From Halorhabdus utahensis DSM 12940 (GTDB taxonomy: Archaea > Halobacteriota > Halobacteria > Halobacteriales > Haloarculaceae), in the NCBI RefSeq assembly GCF_000023945.1, contig NC_013158.1, positions 2,418,001 to 2,482,000 of the forward strand: a stretch of DNA of 64,000 bases, in the 5' to 3' direction. The notes under the pieces are model-generated. The model saw nothing but the letters and a program-made list of their open reading frames with translations, did no database searches and had not been told where the DNA came from. Shown here one piece after another: positions 36,519 to 44,858 of the stretch. The stretch's first letter is position 1. Every line of letters begins with the position of its first letter. A program made the position numbers and the translations under genes.

Positions 36519-38531
36519 ATGACACGGGAGACAGACGGAAACGACCGCGAACGGGCATCGAACCTGACGCGCCGGCGGGTGCTGCAGGCTGGGGCCAGCG
36601 GACTCCTCGCCGCGACCGTCGGGACATCGGCACTCACCGCAACGGCTGGCGCGGTCACCACTGCGCGGATCAGCCCAAGCGACGGGTTCGCAGCTGTCGG
36701 GGACTGGCTCGAAGACGACGAGCCGGAAATCTACCGGATTCAGGAGCCGACACGTTCGGCCGTCGAGGCGGCCTTCCAGGCGTCGGGGCCGCGTGTGGTT
36801 GTCTTCGAGACCAGCGGGACGATCGATCTCGGCGGTGAGGCGCTCGCGATCACCGAAGACAAGTGCTGGGTCGCGGGTCAGACGGCTCCCTCGTCCGGTA
36901 TCACGTTCGTCAAGGGGATGGTACAGGTCGACGCCGACGACTGCGTCGTTCAGCATATCCGAACCCGGCACGGCCCCGGTTCTGACGGGGAGATCCAGAG
37001 CAACGACTCGCTCAACACGGCCGACGATACGTCGAACAACGTCATCGATCACGTCACGGCCTCCTGGGGCACCGACGAGTGTCTCTCGGTGGGGTACGAC
37101 ACCACCGACACGACGGTCACGAACTGCCTGGTGTACGAGGGGCTGTACGATCCCTACGGCGACAGCTCGGATCACAACTACGCCACGCTGGTCGGCGACG
37201 GTGCCGAGAACGTCACGCTGGCGGGCAACGTCTGGGCGAAGTGTCGCGGTCGAGTCCCGCGATTGAAGAGCGAGACTCGGAGCGTCGTCGCGAACAACGT
37301 GATGTACTTCTTCAACGAGGCGACCAACATGGACGGCGACACGGCGGCCGCCATCGTCGGGAACGTCTACATCCCCCAGGACGTCGATGATACGCCGATC
37401 GAGGACGGCAACGCCTCTCTCTCGGACAACGTCACGGACCCGAGTTCGACGCCGCTAACGGGTGGGACCGAGGAGCTGTCGAGTCGGCCGCTCTGGCCCG
37501 CCGGGTTCGAGACATTGGACGTCAGTGGCGTCGAATCACACAATCTCTCGAACGCCGGCGCACGACCGGCCGATCGGACCGACAACGACGCCCGGATCGT
37601 CTCCGAGATCCGGGATCGCGCCGGCGATGACTACCTCGACTCGCCATACGATTACTGGGTCCCGCATCCAGATGCCGTCGGGGGATACCCTGACCTGCCT
37701 GTCAACACCCACTCGCTTTCGGTTCCCGACACCGGCCTGCGTGAGTGGCTCACTGAATGGGCCGCCGCCGTCGAAGACGCCAGCGCTGATCCCGGTACCG
37801 GCGGGGGCGAAAGCGACGAGGGTGACGGCAATTCGGGAAGCGACGACGGCAGCGGTGACGATTCCGGCGGTGACGATGGCAGTGATGACGGGAGCGGTGA
37901 CAGCACCGACTGTGAGCCGACTACGATCGAGCCGTATCTGCGCGTCGACGGCGGCGACTGGCAAAATACCGGCGAGGTGACCGTCGAACCCGGTGGGTCC
38001 GTCGAGTTCGGGCCACATCCACACGACGGAACCGACGACTGGGTCTGGAACGGGCCGGGGCTCTCGGCCACGACGCGGGAAGTCGTCGTCGAGCCCGACG
38101 CGACGGCGACGTACACCGCAGCCTACACCAACGACTGTGGAGCTGTTTCCGAGTACGAGTTCGTCGTGACTGTCGAGGAACGTGACGACGGAGCTGACAG
38201 CGACAGCGGCGGTGACGGGAGCGGTACGGATGGCAGTGGTGGTGACGGGAGTGGGGACGACGAGACGAGTAGCGATGATCTGATCGCCGAACTCGATCCG
38301 GGGACGACGGATGCAGCTGTCGGCGAGTGGATCCCGTTCGCGATCGTCGATACCACTGACAGTGATCACTGGATCACGGGCCTGTCCTGGTCCTTCGGCG
38401 ACGGAACCACGGCGACTGGGTGGTGGAACGCCCACACCTACGACACAGCGGGAACGTACCCGGTCTCGCTGACCGCGACCAACGACGCCGGTGAATCGAC
38501 GACTCACGAGGTGAGTATCACCGTGACGTGA
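36519..38531 (+). CDS. Secreted pectate lyase (PL1-like) with Ig-like and PKD-like modules
   Basis: A 670-residue exported polysaccharide lyase. The Tat motif is TRRRVLQ (R18-R20). The ~330-residue right-handed beta-helix has the PL1 signatures VVFETSGTIDL, HIRTRHGPG, IDHVTASWGTDECLSV, and the arginine-bearing CRGRVPRLKS. After a Ser/Gly/Asp linker comes an Ig-like module (~465-557, containing PYLRVDGGDWQ and VEPGGSVEFGP), a type often attached to carbohydrases. A second acidic linker and a PKD-like module (~588-670) follow. It would cleave pectate by beta-elimination, probably Ca-dependent. The start lies five bases after the previous stop. It is the only clear lyase in the block. Confidence 0.82.
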   Translation: MTRETDGNDRERASNLTRRRVLQAGASGLLAATVGTSALTATAGAVTTARISPSDGFAAVGDWLEDDEPEIYRIQEPTRSAVEAAFQASGPRVVVFETSGTIDLGGEALAITEDKCWVAGQTAPSSGITFVKGMVQVDADDCVVQHIRTRHGPGSDGEIQSNDSLNTADDTSNNVIDHVTASWGTDECLSVGYDTTDTTVTNCLVYEGLYDPYGDSSDHNYATLVGDGAENVTLAGNVWAKCRGRVPRLKSETRSVVANNVMYFFNEATNMDGDTAAAIVGNVYIPQDVDDTPIEDGNASLSDNVTDPSSTPLTGGTEELSSRPLWPAGFETLDVSGVESHNLSNAGARPADRTDNDARIVSEIRDRAGDDYLDSPYDYWVPHPDAVGGYPDLPVNTHSLSVPDTGLREWLTEWAAAVEDASADPGTGGGESDEGDGNSGSDDGSGDDSGGDDGSDDGSGDSTDCEPTTIEPYLRVDGGDWQNTGEVTVEPGGSVEFGPHPHDGTDDWVWNGPGLSATTREVVVEPDATATYTAAYTNDCGAVSEYEFVVTVEERDDGADSDSGGDGSGTDGSGGDGSGDDETSSDDLIAELDPGTTDAAVGEWIPFAIVDTTDSDHWITGLSWSFGDGTTATGWWNAHTYDTAGTYPVSLTATNDAGESTTHEVSITVT

Positions 38532-38667
38532 CCGACTGAATCGGCCACAACAGCGGCTGCCGGCCGAGACTGTGGCCATCTTCCCGTCGGGACGGTTCGT
38601 TCCGTGGTCACGGGGGGAGCGCTTGACTGAATTGGGGGGACGACTGACTGCGAATACATGATTACAA

Positions 38668-41600
38668 ATGACGGACGAAGCGACCGAATCGATTGAAGCA
38701 TCGGCGACTGATCACACTGACGAGACAGCTGGAAATCGCAAGGACCCCGGTCTCACCTCGTCACGCCGGACGTTCCTCGGGGCGATGGCGAGTGCTGGGA
38801 CGATCGGTGCTGGGCTTTCGGCCGCCACTGGGACCGCTGCCGCCGGTGTGCCGACGCCACGGCTGCACACCGAGGGGCGGTGGATCCGCGATCCGGCGGG
38901 CAACGACGTGACGCTCCGGGGGATGGCACCCGCTGACCCCGGTTTCTACCGGCAGTACCATCCCAAGAGCTTCGAGGAAGTGCTGGAGTGGGCGACTGAC
39001 ACGGATCGGGGCTGGCATCCCAACATTGTCCGGCTACCCTGTACGCAGGACTCGATCGACGCGCTGGGCCTGGAAACGTACGTCACCGAGGTCCTCCGCC
39101 CCGCGGTCGACCTGCTGGCCGCGCGGGATGTCTACGCGCTGGTGGACTTCCACCTCATCAGGCCCTACACACAGGATGCAACCGAGACGTACAACGAGGA
39201 AAACGACGACGACCTCGCGCCGATCGACGACGTGATGACGACCTTCTGGGATCGGGTCGCCCCGGAGTTCGCCGAGGACGAACACGTCATCTACGAGCTG
39301 TTCAACGAGCCGACCCAGCCGGCGATGTACGGCGACGATGCCGGTGCCTTTCAGGCCTGGCGGGACGCCGCCCAGCCGTGGGTCGACCTCGTCCGCGAAC
39401 ACGCGCCGGAGACGCCGATCATCATCGGCTCGCCGCGGTGGACGTCGGTGACCCACATGGCGCCGGAGTATCCCTTCGATGGGGAGAACCTGATCTACGC
39501 GGCGCACATCTACCCCGACAACGGCCCGCCCGCGGACTTCGACCAGTGGTACGGCGAACCCGCCACCGAAGTCCCGGTCGTCGTCACGGAGTTCGGCTGG
39601 GAACCCACCGGGGGCTCCGTCGATCAGGGCACCACCTCCGGGTGGGGCGAGCCGTTCCGCGAGTGGGTCGAGGGCTACGAGAACATGGGGTGGATCTCGT
39701 GGTGTTTCGACGACTCCTGGGAGCCGGCCTTCTTCGAGTCGCCGGACGCTGGGGCCAACGAGCCCTGGACGCTCAAGGACGACGCAGATCAGATGGGGGG
39801 GTACATCAAGACCTGGCTGGAGGCAACCAAAGATCAGGGCATCCCGGAGAGTGCGATCGACGACGACGTCGCGCCGCCGGTTCCATCCGGCCTCGAGGTG
39901 ACCCGTTCGACCGAGATCAGCGTCGAGATCGCCTGGAACGCCGTCACCGACGAGGGCGAGGCCGGCCTCTCCCATTACAACGTCTACGTCGACGGCGAGC
40001 GCCGCGGGCAGGTGATCGACGGGACGGCGACGACGGTCGACGGCCTGGAGCCGGCTTCGACCTACGAGGTCGGTGTTTCTGCCGTCGACAGTGCGGGCAA
40101 CGAGTCCAATCAGACGACGACGGTCGCCGAAACGATTGCCACCGACGCCGGCCAGTCGGCGTTCGTCGAGCACGAACTCCCGGGCCGCATCCAGGCCGAG
40201 GACTTCGACGAGGGTGGCCAGGGAATCGCCTATTACGATACAGGATCCACGAACGAGGCCGGGGCCGACTACCGCGAGACGGGCGTCGACATCGGGACGG
40301 CCGTCGAGTCGGGGTACAACGTCGGCTACACCGAGACCGGCGAGTGGCTCGAGTACACTGTCACCGTCGAATCCGGTGGTAGCTACGAGGCCACCGTTCG
40401 GGTTGCCAACGGCGCTGATTCGGGTGGCGACCTCCGGATCGAGGTCGACCGCGCCGAGGTGGCGACACAGAACGTCTGGCCGACCGGCGGCTGGGAGAAC
40501 TTCGAGGAGATCCGTGTCGGCGAGGTCGACATCCCCGAGGGCGAGCACGTCATCCGGATCGTCGTCGAGACCAGCGGCTGGAACTTCGACTGGATCGAGT
40601 TCACTGGCGGCGACGGCGGCGGCGAGGACGTGACCCCGCCGACTGCTCCCTCGAACCTCTCAGTGACCACGACGACGCCGTCATCCGCCGAGATCGCGTG
40701 GGATGCCGCGACCGACGAGGGCGGGAGCGGACTCGATCACTACGCGGTGTACGTCGACGGGAGTCTCGATCAGCAGGTTCCGACCGGGACCACGTCGGCG
40801 ACGATCGCGGATCTCGCGGCCGAGACGAGCTACGAGATCGGCGTCTCGGCCGTCGATGGGGCAGGCAACGAGTCCGAATCGGTGACTGTCGACGTGACGA
40901 CCGACGCCGGCGACGACACGACCCCGCCGACTGTCCCCGGCGACCTCTCGGTCGATGGGACGACGGCCACGTCGATCGACGTCGCCTGGAGTGGTGCTTC
41001 GGACGCCGGCACGGGTGTCGACGCCTACGCCGTCTACGTCGACGGGAGCCGTGATCAGGCGGTTAAGGCAGGGACGACGACGGCGACGATCGACAGCCTC
41101 TCGGCGGTGACGACCTATGAGGTCGGGGTTTCGGCGATCGACGGGGCCGGCAACGAGTCGGCGACGGCGACCGTCGAGGCCACCACCGACCAGAGCGACG
41201 ACGGCGAAGACGATGAGGACGACGAATCACCGGCAGACGCCCTGGTCGTCAACGATTACGACGGCGATCCGTCGTGGTCGAGCAATCGCAACGACCTCGG
41301 CAAGTGGTGCGGGGCCGGGTCGTTCCAGAATGGTACTGCCGGTGGCGGTGCGGTCGAGGACGGTGCGCTGGTCCTCGAATACGACAACGCCGGGTGGTTC
41401 GTCGAACAGGTCCAGCAAGACGTCAGCGACTACTCGACGGTCGTGTTGCGGGTCAGCGGGGCGAACGGCGGCGAGGAGAGCGAGTTCCTCTTCGACATGG
41501 GCGGTGCGCGCGACCTGCTCGCGAATCTGACCGACGACTCGATCACGACGAGTGTCACTGACGTCGCGATCGACATGGAGTCGGCCGGGATCGACCCGTC

Positions 41601-41682
41601 GGGCGGGGGACTCTCGATCCGCCTGAACTTCTGGCAAGGAGGTGCGAGCACGCTCGAAATCGAAGAGATCCGACTCGAATAG
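38668..41682 (+). CDS. Secreted GH5 cellulase with CBM6, three FN3 and accessory module
   Basis: A 1004-residue exported protein. The Tat motif is SRRTFLG (R33-R34). The GH5 domain (~58-395) diverges from the others (LRGMAPADPGFYRQYH) and has acid/base Glu214 (ELFNEPTQPA) and nucleophile Glu308 (VVTEFGWEPTGG). Next are FN3 (~400-490), a CBM6 (~500-648, GRIQAEDFDEGGQGIAYYD ... NFDWIEFTG), two FN3 (~653, ~749) and the terminal accessory module (~856-1004). CBM6 commonly binds xylan or amorphous cellulose, so substrate range may be broader than cellulose. The 136-bp gap before it shows no clear TATA box. Confidence 0.86.
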   Translation: MTDEATESIEASATDHTDETAGNRKDPGLTSSRRTFLGAMASAGTIGAGLSAATGTAAAGVPTPRLHTEGRWIRDPAGNDVTLRGMAPADPGFYRQYHPKSFEEVLEWATDTDRGWHPNIVRLPCTQDSIDALGLETYVTEVLRPAVDLLAARDVYALVDFHLIRPYTQDATETYNEENDDDLAPIDDVMTTFWDRVAPEFAEDEHVIYELFNEPTQPAMYGDDAGAFQAWRDAAQPWVDLVREHAPETPIIIGSPRWTSVTHMAPEYPFDGENLIYAAHIYPDNGPPADFDQWYGEPATEVPVVVTEFGWEPTGGSVDQGTTSGWGEPFREWVEGYENMGWISWCFDDSWEPAFFESPDAGANEPWTLKDDADQMGGYIKTWLEATKDQGIPESAIDDDVAPPVPSGLEVTRSTEISVEIAWNAVTDEGEAGLSHYNVYVDGERRGQVIDGTATTVDGLEPASTYEVGVSAVDSAGNESNQTTTVAETIATDAGQSAFVEHELPGRIQAEDFDEGGQGIAYYDTGSTNEAGADYRETGVDIGTAVESGYNVGYTETGEWLEYTVTVESGGSYEATVRVANGADSGGDLRIEVDRAEVATQNVWPTGGWENFEEIRVGEVDIPEGEHVIRIVVETSGWNFDWIEFTGGDGGGEDVTPPTAPSNLSVTTTTPSSAEIAWDAATDEGGSGLDHYAVYVDGSLDQQVPTGTTSATIADLAAETSYEIGVSAVDGAGNESESVTVDVTTDAGDDTTPPTVPGDLSVDGTTATSIDVAWSGASDAGTGVDAYAVYVDGSRDQAVKAGTTTATIDSLSAVTTYEVGVSAIDGAGNESATATVEATTDQSDDGEDDEDDESPADALVVNDYDGDPSWSSNRNDLGKWCGAGSFQNGTAGGGAVEDGALVLEYDNAGWFVEQVQQDVSDYSTVVLRVSGANGGEESEFLFDMGGARDLLANLTDDSITTSVTDVAIDMESAGIDPSGGGLSIRLNFWQGGASTLEIEEIRLE

Positions 41683-41784
41683 ACATCGAAACGTTCGATC
41701 ACGACCCACCGGAGCCCTCGGAATCGGCTGGGGTGAGAAGGGCCGACGGCTCCTGTGGCCCGACCAACCAACGACACGATATCC

Positions 41785-44739
41785 ATGACAGAACACGACG
41801 CGAAATCAGGGGGAATGGGGCGGACGACGACCGACGGCGACACCGATCTGTTCCGTCGGGACCTGCTTGCGGCGATGGGACTGGGCGCGGGATCGGTCGC
41901 GCTCGGGACGGACGTGGCCACGCCGAGCGTGGTCTCCCGAGCAGCCGCACAGACTGACCTGGGATTCGATTACGCCCATGCGCTCCAGCAGTCACTGTAC
42001 TTCTACGACGCCAATCGCTGTGGCGCAACAACGATGGGCAATCGCCTCCAGTGGCGCGGCGAGTGCCACCACTCGGACACTGAGATCCCGCTCGATGCGG
42101 CGACCGAGGACGGCGGGACCAACCTCTCTGGGAGCTTCATTGAGGAGTACAGCGACGTGCTCGACCCCGACGGCACCGGGACGATCGACGTCAGCGGCGG
42201 GTTTCACGACGCCGGCGACCACATGAAGTTCGGGCTCCCCCAGTCCTACAGCGCCTCGACGCTTTCCTGGGCGCTCTACGAGTTCGAGGACGCCTTCAGG
42301 GATGTCGGCTCCTACGACCACATGGTCGACATCCTGCGGCACTTCGCCGATTACTTCCTGAAGTCGACGTTCCGGGATGACGAAGGCAACGTCGTCGCCT
42401 TCTGCTATCACGTCGGCGAGGGGAGCATCGACCACAACTACTGGGGGCCGCCGGAACTCCAGTCGTCCGAGGAGTATCCCCGGCCAGCCTACTTTGCTAC
42501 GCCGGAGGATCCAGCCAGCGACCAGTGCGCCGGGACGGCCGCGGCGCTGACGATCACCTCGCTCGTCCTGGAGTCCGAGGATTCGGCGTACGCGGCGGAG
42601 TGTCTCGACACGGCACAGGCGCTGTATGACTTCGCCGTCGAGAACCGCGGACTTGGGTACGACGGGGGTTTCTACGACTCGAGTTACGACGAGGACGAAC
42701 TCTCCTGGGCGGCGGTCTGGTTGCACATCGCGACTGAGGACGACGCGTATCTGGATGACATCCTCGCGACCGACGATTCGGGCACCTACACCGGGTATCT
42801 CGGGGAGATCATCGACTCGACCGACGACGACTGGCAGAACATCTGGGTCCACTCCTGGGACACGGTCTGGGGCGGTGTCTTCCTCAAACTCGCGCCGATC
42901 ACCGACGACCCCGAGCACTGGCAGATCGCCCGCTGGAACCTGGAGTATCTCTCTGGCGGTTCGGTCGAGCATGAAGACGACAACGATACGAACTACGCCT
43001 CGACGTCGGATGCTGGGTTCACCGTGCTCAACACGTGGGGGTCGGCCCGGTACAACGCCGCCGCGCAGTTCCAGGCGATGGTCTACCGGAAGTACCGCGA
43101 CACCGAGAAGGCGGTCGCACTCACCGACTGGGCGGCGACCCAGATGAACTACATCATGGGTGACAACTCCTTCGGGTACTCGCTGATCGTCGGGTTCACC
43201 GACGACCACGCCGAGCATCCCCACCACCGGGCTGCCCACGGCTCGAAGGAGAACAGCATGGAGGAACCCGAAGAGCACCGCCACACGCTGTGGGGTGCCC
43301 TGGTCGGCGGGCCCGACGAGGACGACACCCACGTCGACGAGACCTCGGATTACGTCTACAACGAGGTCGCGATCGACTTCAACGCGGGACTGGTCGGCGC
43401 GCTCGCGGGGTTCAACACCTTCTACGACGATACCGGCGAGGCAGTCGCGGAGTTTCCCCCGGGTGAGGAGCCGATCGACGCCTACTACGCCGAGGGGGAG
43501 GTCCTCCAGGAGAACGCCGACCGGACACAGGTTCGAGTGACGATCCACAACGAATCGATCCACCCGCCCCATCGCGAGGACGGCCTCAGCGCCCGCTATT
43601 TCATCGACGTCAGCGAGTTGCGCGACGCCGGCCAGTCGATCGACGCCGTCTCGGTCGAGGTCCAGTACGACCAGCAATCAACCATGGGCGATGGGTCGGC
43701 CGACGTCTCGGGGCCGATCGCCTGGGACGAGGATGCCGGCATCTACTACATCGAACTCGACTGGTCGGGCAACCAGATCTATGGCGCACGGGAGATTCAG
43801 ATCTCGATGATCGCCGAGCAGGACGACAACTGGGAGAGCAACTGGGATCCATCGAACGACCCGAGCTTCCAGGACATCGGCGAGGCGGCGACCGTCACCG
43901 AGGCGATCTCCGTCTACCTCGACGGCGAACTGGTTTACGGCCAGCTTCCGGGTGAGTCCGAGTCTGAGCCCGACGACACGACCGCTCCGACGGCTCCCTC
44001 GAACCTCTCTGTGGTCGAGACGACAGCGTCCTCGGCCGAGGTCGAGTGGGAGGCCGCCAGCGACGAGGGCGGTAGCGGCCTCGATCACTACACCATCTCC
44101 GTTGCGGGCGACTTCGACCAGCAGGTTGGGGCAGGGACGACGACGGCGACTGTCGAGGAACTGGACGCCGAGACGACCTACGAGATCGGCGTCTCGGCGG
44201 TCGACGGTGCCGGCAACGAGTCCGATACGGTAACCGTCGAGGCGACGACTGACGAGGCCGACGACGGCGAGGACGACAGCGATGACGAGGAATCACCGAC
44301 GGATGCCCTCGTCGTCAACGACTACGACGGCGACCCGGCGTGGTCGAGCAACCGGAACGACCTCGGCCAGTGGTGTGGGGCCGGCTCCTTCGAGAACGGG
44401 GCAGGCGAGGTAGCCGACGGGGCGCTGGTCCTCGAATACGACAACGGTGGCTGGTACCAGGAACAGATCAACCGGGATGTGAGCGACTATTCGAGCGTCG
44501 TCCTGGATGTGTGCGGTGCGAACGGTGGCGAGGAGAACGAAATCCGCTTTGCCATGGGCGGCGTCTCGGGCCTTCTGGGTGATCTCACCGGCGATTCGAT
44601 CGGGACGAGTGCCGGCGAGGTACGGATCGACATGGAATCAGCTGGCATCGACCCCACTGCTGAGGGACTCGCGGTGCGGCTAAACTTCTGGCAGGGGGGT
44701 GAGAGCACCCTCGCAATCGAGGCGATCCGTCTCGAGTAA
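41785..44739 (+). CDS. Secreted GH9 endoglucanase with CBM3c, FN3 and accessory module
   Basis: A 984-residue exported cellulase. The Tat motif is FRRDLLA (R24-R25). The GH9 (alpha/alpha)6 domain (~60-560) contains SGGFHDAGDHMKFGLPQSY with catalytic base residues Asp142 and Asp145, RAAHGSKENSM, and acid Glu527 in DYVYNEVAIDFNAG. A CBM3c-like module (~565-725) is fused directly after it, the arrangement of processive endoglucanases such as Thermobifida Cel9A. FN3 (~731-825) and the terminal accessory module (~840-984) follow. The last module has an extra Cys (LDVCGANGG). ATG 41785 is preferred over GTG 41755. GH9-CBM3c is a bacterial design, so lateral acquisition is likely. Confidence 0.9.
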   Translation: MTEHDAKSGGMGRTTTDGDTDLFRRDLLAAMGLGAGSVALGTDVATPSVVSRAAAQTDLGFDYAHALQQSLYFYDANRCGATTMGNRLQWRGECHHSDTEIPLDAATEDGGTNLSGSFIEEYSDVLDPDGTGTIDVSGGFHDAGDHMKFGLPQSYSASTLSWALYEFEDAFRDVGSYDHMVDILRHFADYFLKSTFRDDEGNVVAFCYHVGEGSIDHNYWGPPELQSSEEYPRPAYFATPEDPASDQCAGTAAALTITSLVLESEDSAYAAECLDTAQALYDFAVENRGLGYDGGFYDSSYDEDELSWAAVWLHIATEDDAYLDDILATDDSGTYTGYLGEIIDSTDDDWQNIWVHSWDTVWGGVFLKLAPITDDPEHWQIARWNLEYLSGGSVEHEDDNDTNYASTSDAGFTVLNTWGSARYNAAAQFQAMVYRKYRDTEKAVALTDWAATQMNYIMGDNSFGYSLIVGFTDDHAEHPHHRAAHGSKENSMEEPEEHRHTLWGALVGGPDEDDTHVDETSDYVYNEVAIDFNAGLVGALAGFNTFYDDTGEAVAEFPPGEEPIDAYYAEGEVLQENADRTQVRVTIHNESIHPPHREDGLSARYFIDVSELRDAGQSIDAVSVEVQYDQQSTMGDGSADVSGPIAWDEDAGIYYIELDWSGNQIYGAREIQISMIAEQDDNWESNWDPSNDPSFQDIGEAATVTEAISVYLDGELVYGQLPGESESEPDDTTAPTAPSNLSVVETTASSAEVEWEAASDEGGSGLDHYTISVAGDFDQQVGAGTTTATVEELDAETTYEIGVSAVDGAGNESDTVTVEATTDEADDGEDDSDDEESPTDALVVNDYDGDPAWSSNRNDLGQWCGAGSFENGAGEVADGALVLEYDNGGWYQEQINRDVSDYSSVVLDVCGANGGEENEIRFAMGGVSGLLGDLTGDSIGTSAGEVRIDMESAGIDPTAEGLAVRLNFWQGGESTLAIEAIRLE

Positions 44740-44832
44740 CCACTGACGGCGCAGCTACCATCCCGCGCTGACGCGTTCGGCCCTCCCGACGAAGGCTGAT
44801 GAACGGCTTACCGGTTCCATCACGTTTTTCAC

Positions 44833-44844
44833 ACAATCGATTGT
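44833..44844. promoter_or_regulatory. Palindrome upstream of the unknown exported protein
   Basis: ACAATCGATTGT is a perfect 12-bp palindrome directly upstream of an AT-rich TTAATAT (44844-44850), 14 bp before the ATG at 44859. The AT element is too close to the ATG to be an ordinary TATA box for that start. The 119-bp gap nevertheless suggests that this last gene may have its own control. Confidence 0.35.
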
Positions 44845-44858
44845 TAATATCAACTGGT

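Noticed and set aside
41992..43677. 561-codon minus-strand ORF opposite the GH9 gene
   Set aside because: It lies entirely within the GH9 domain, whose motifs are unambiguous; the antisense product shows only compositional bias.
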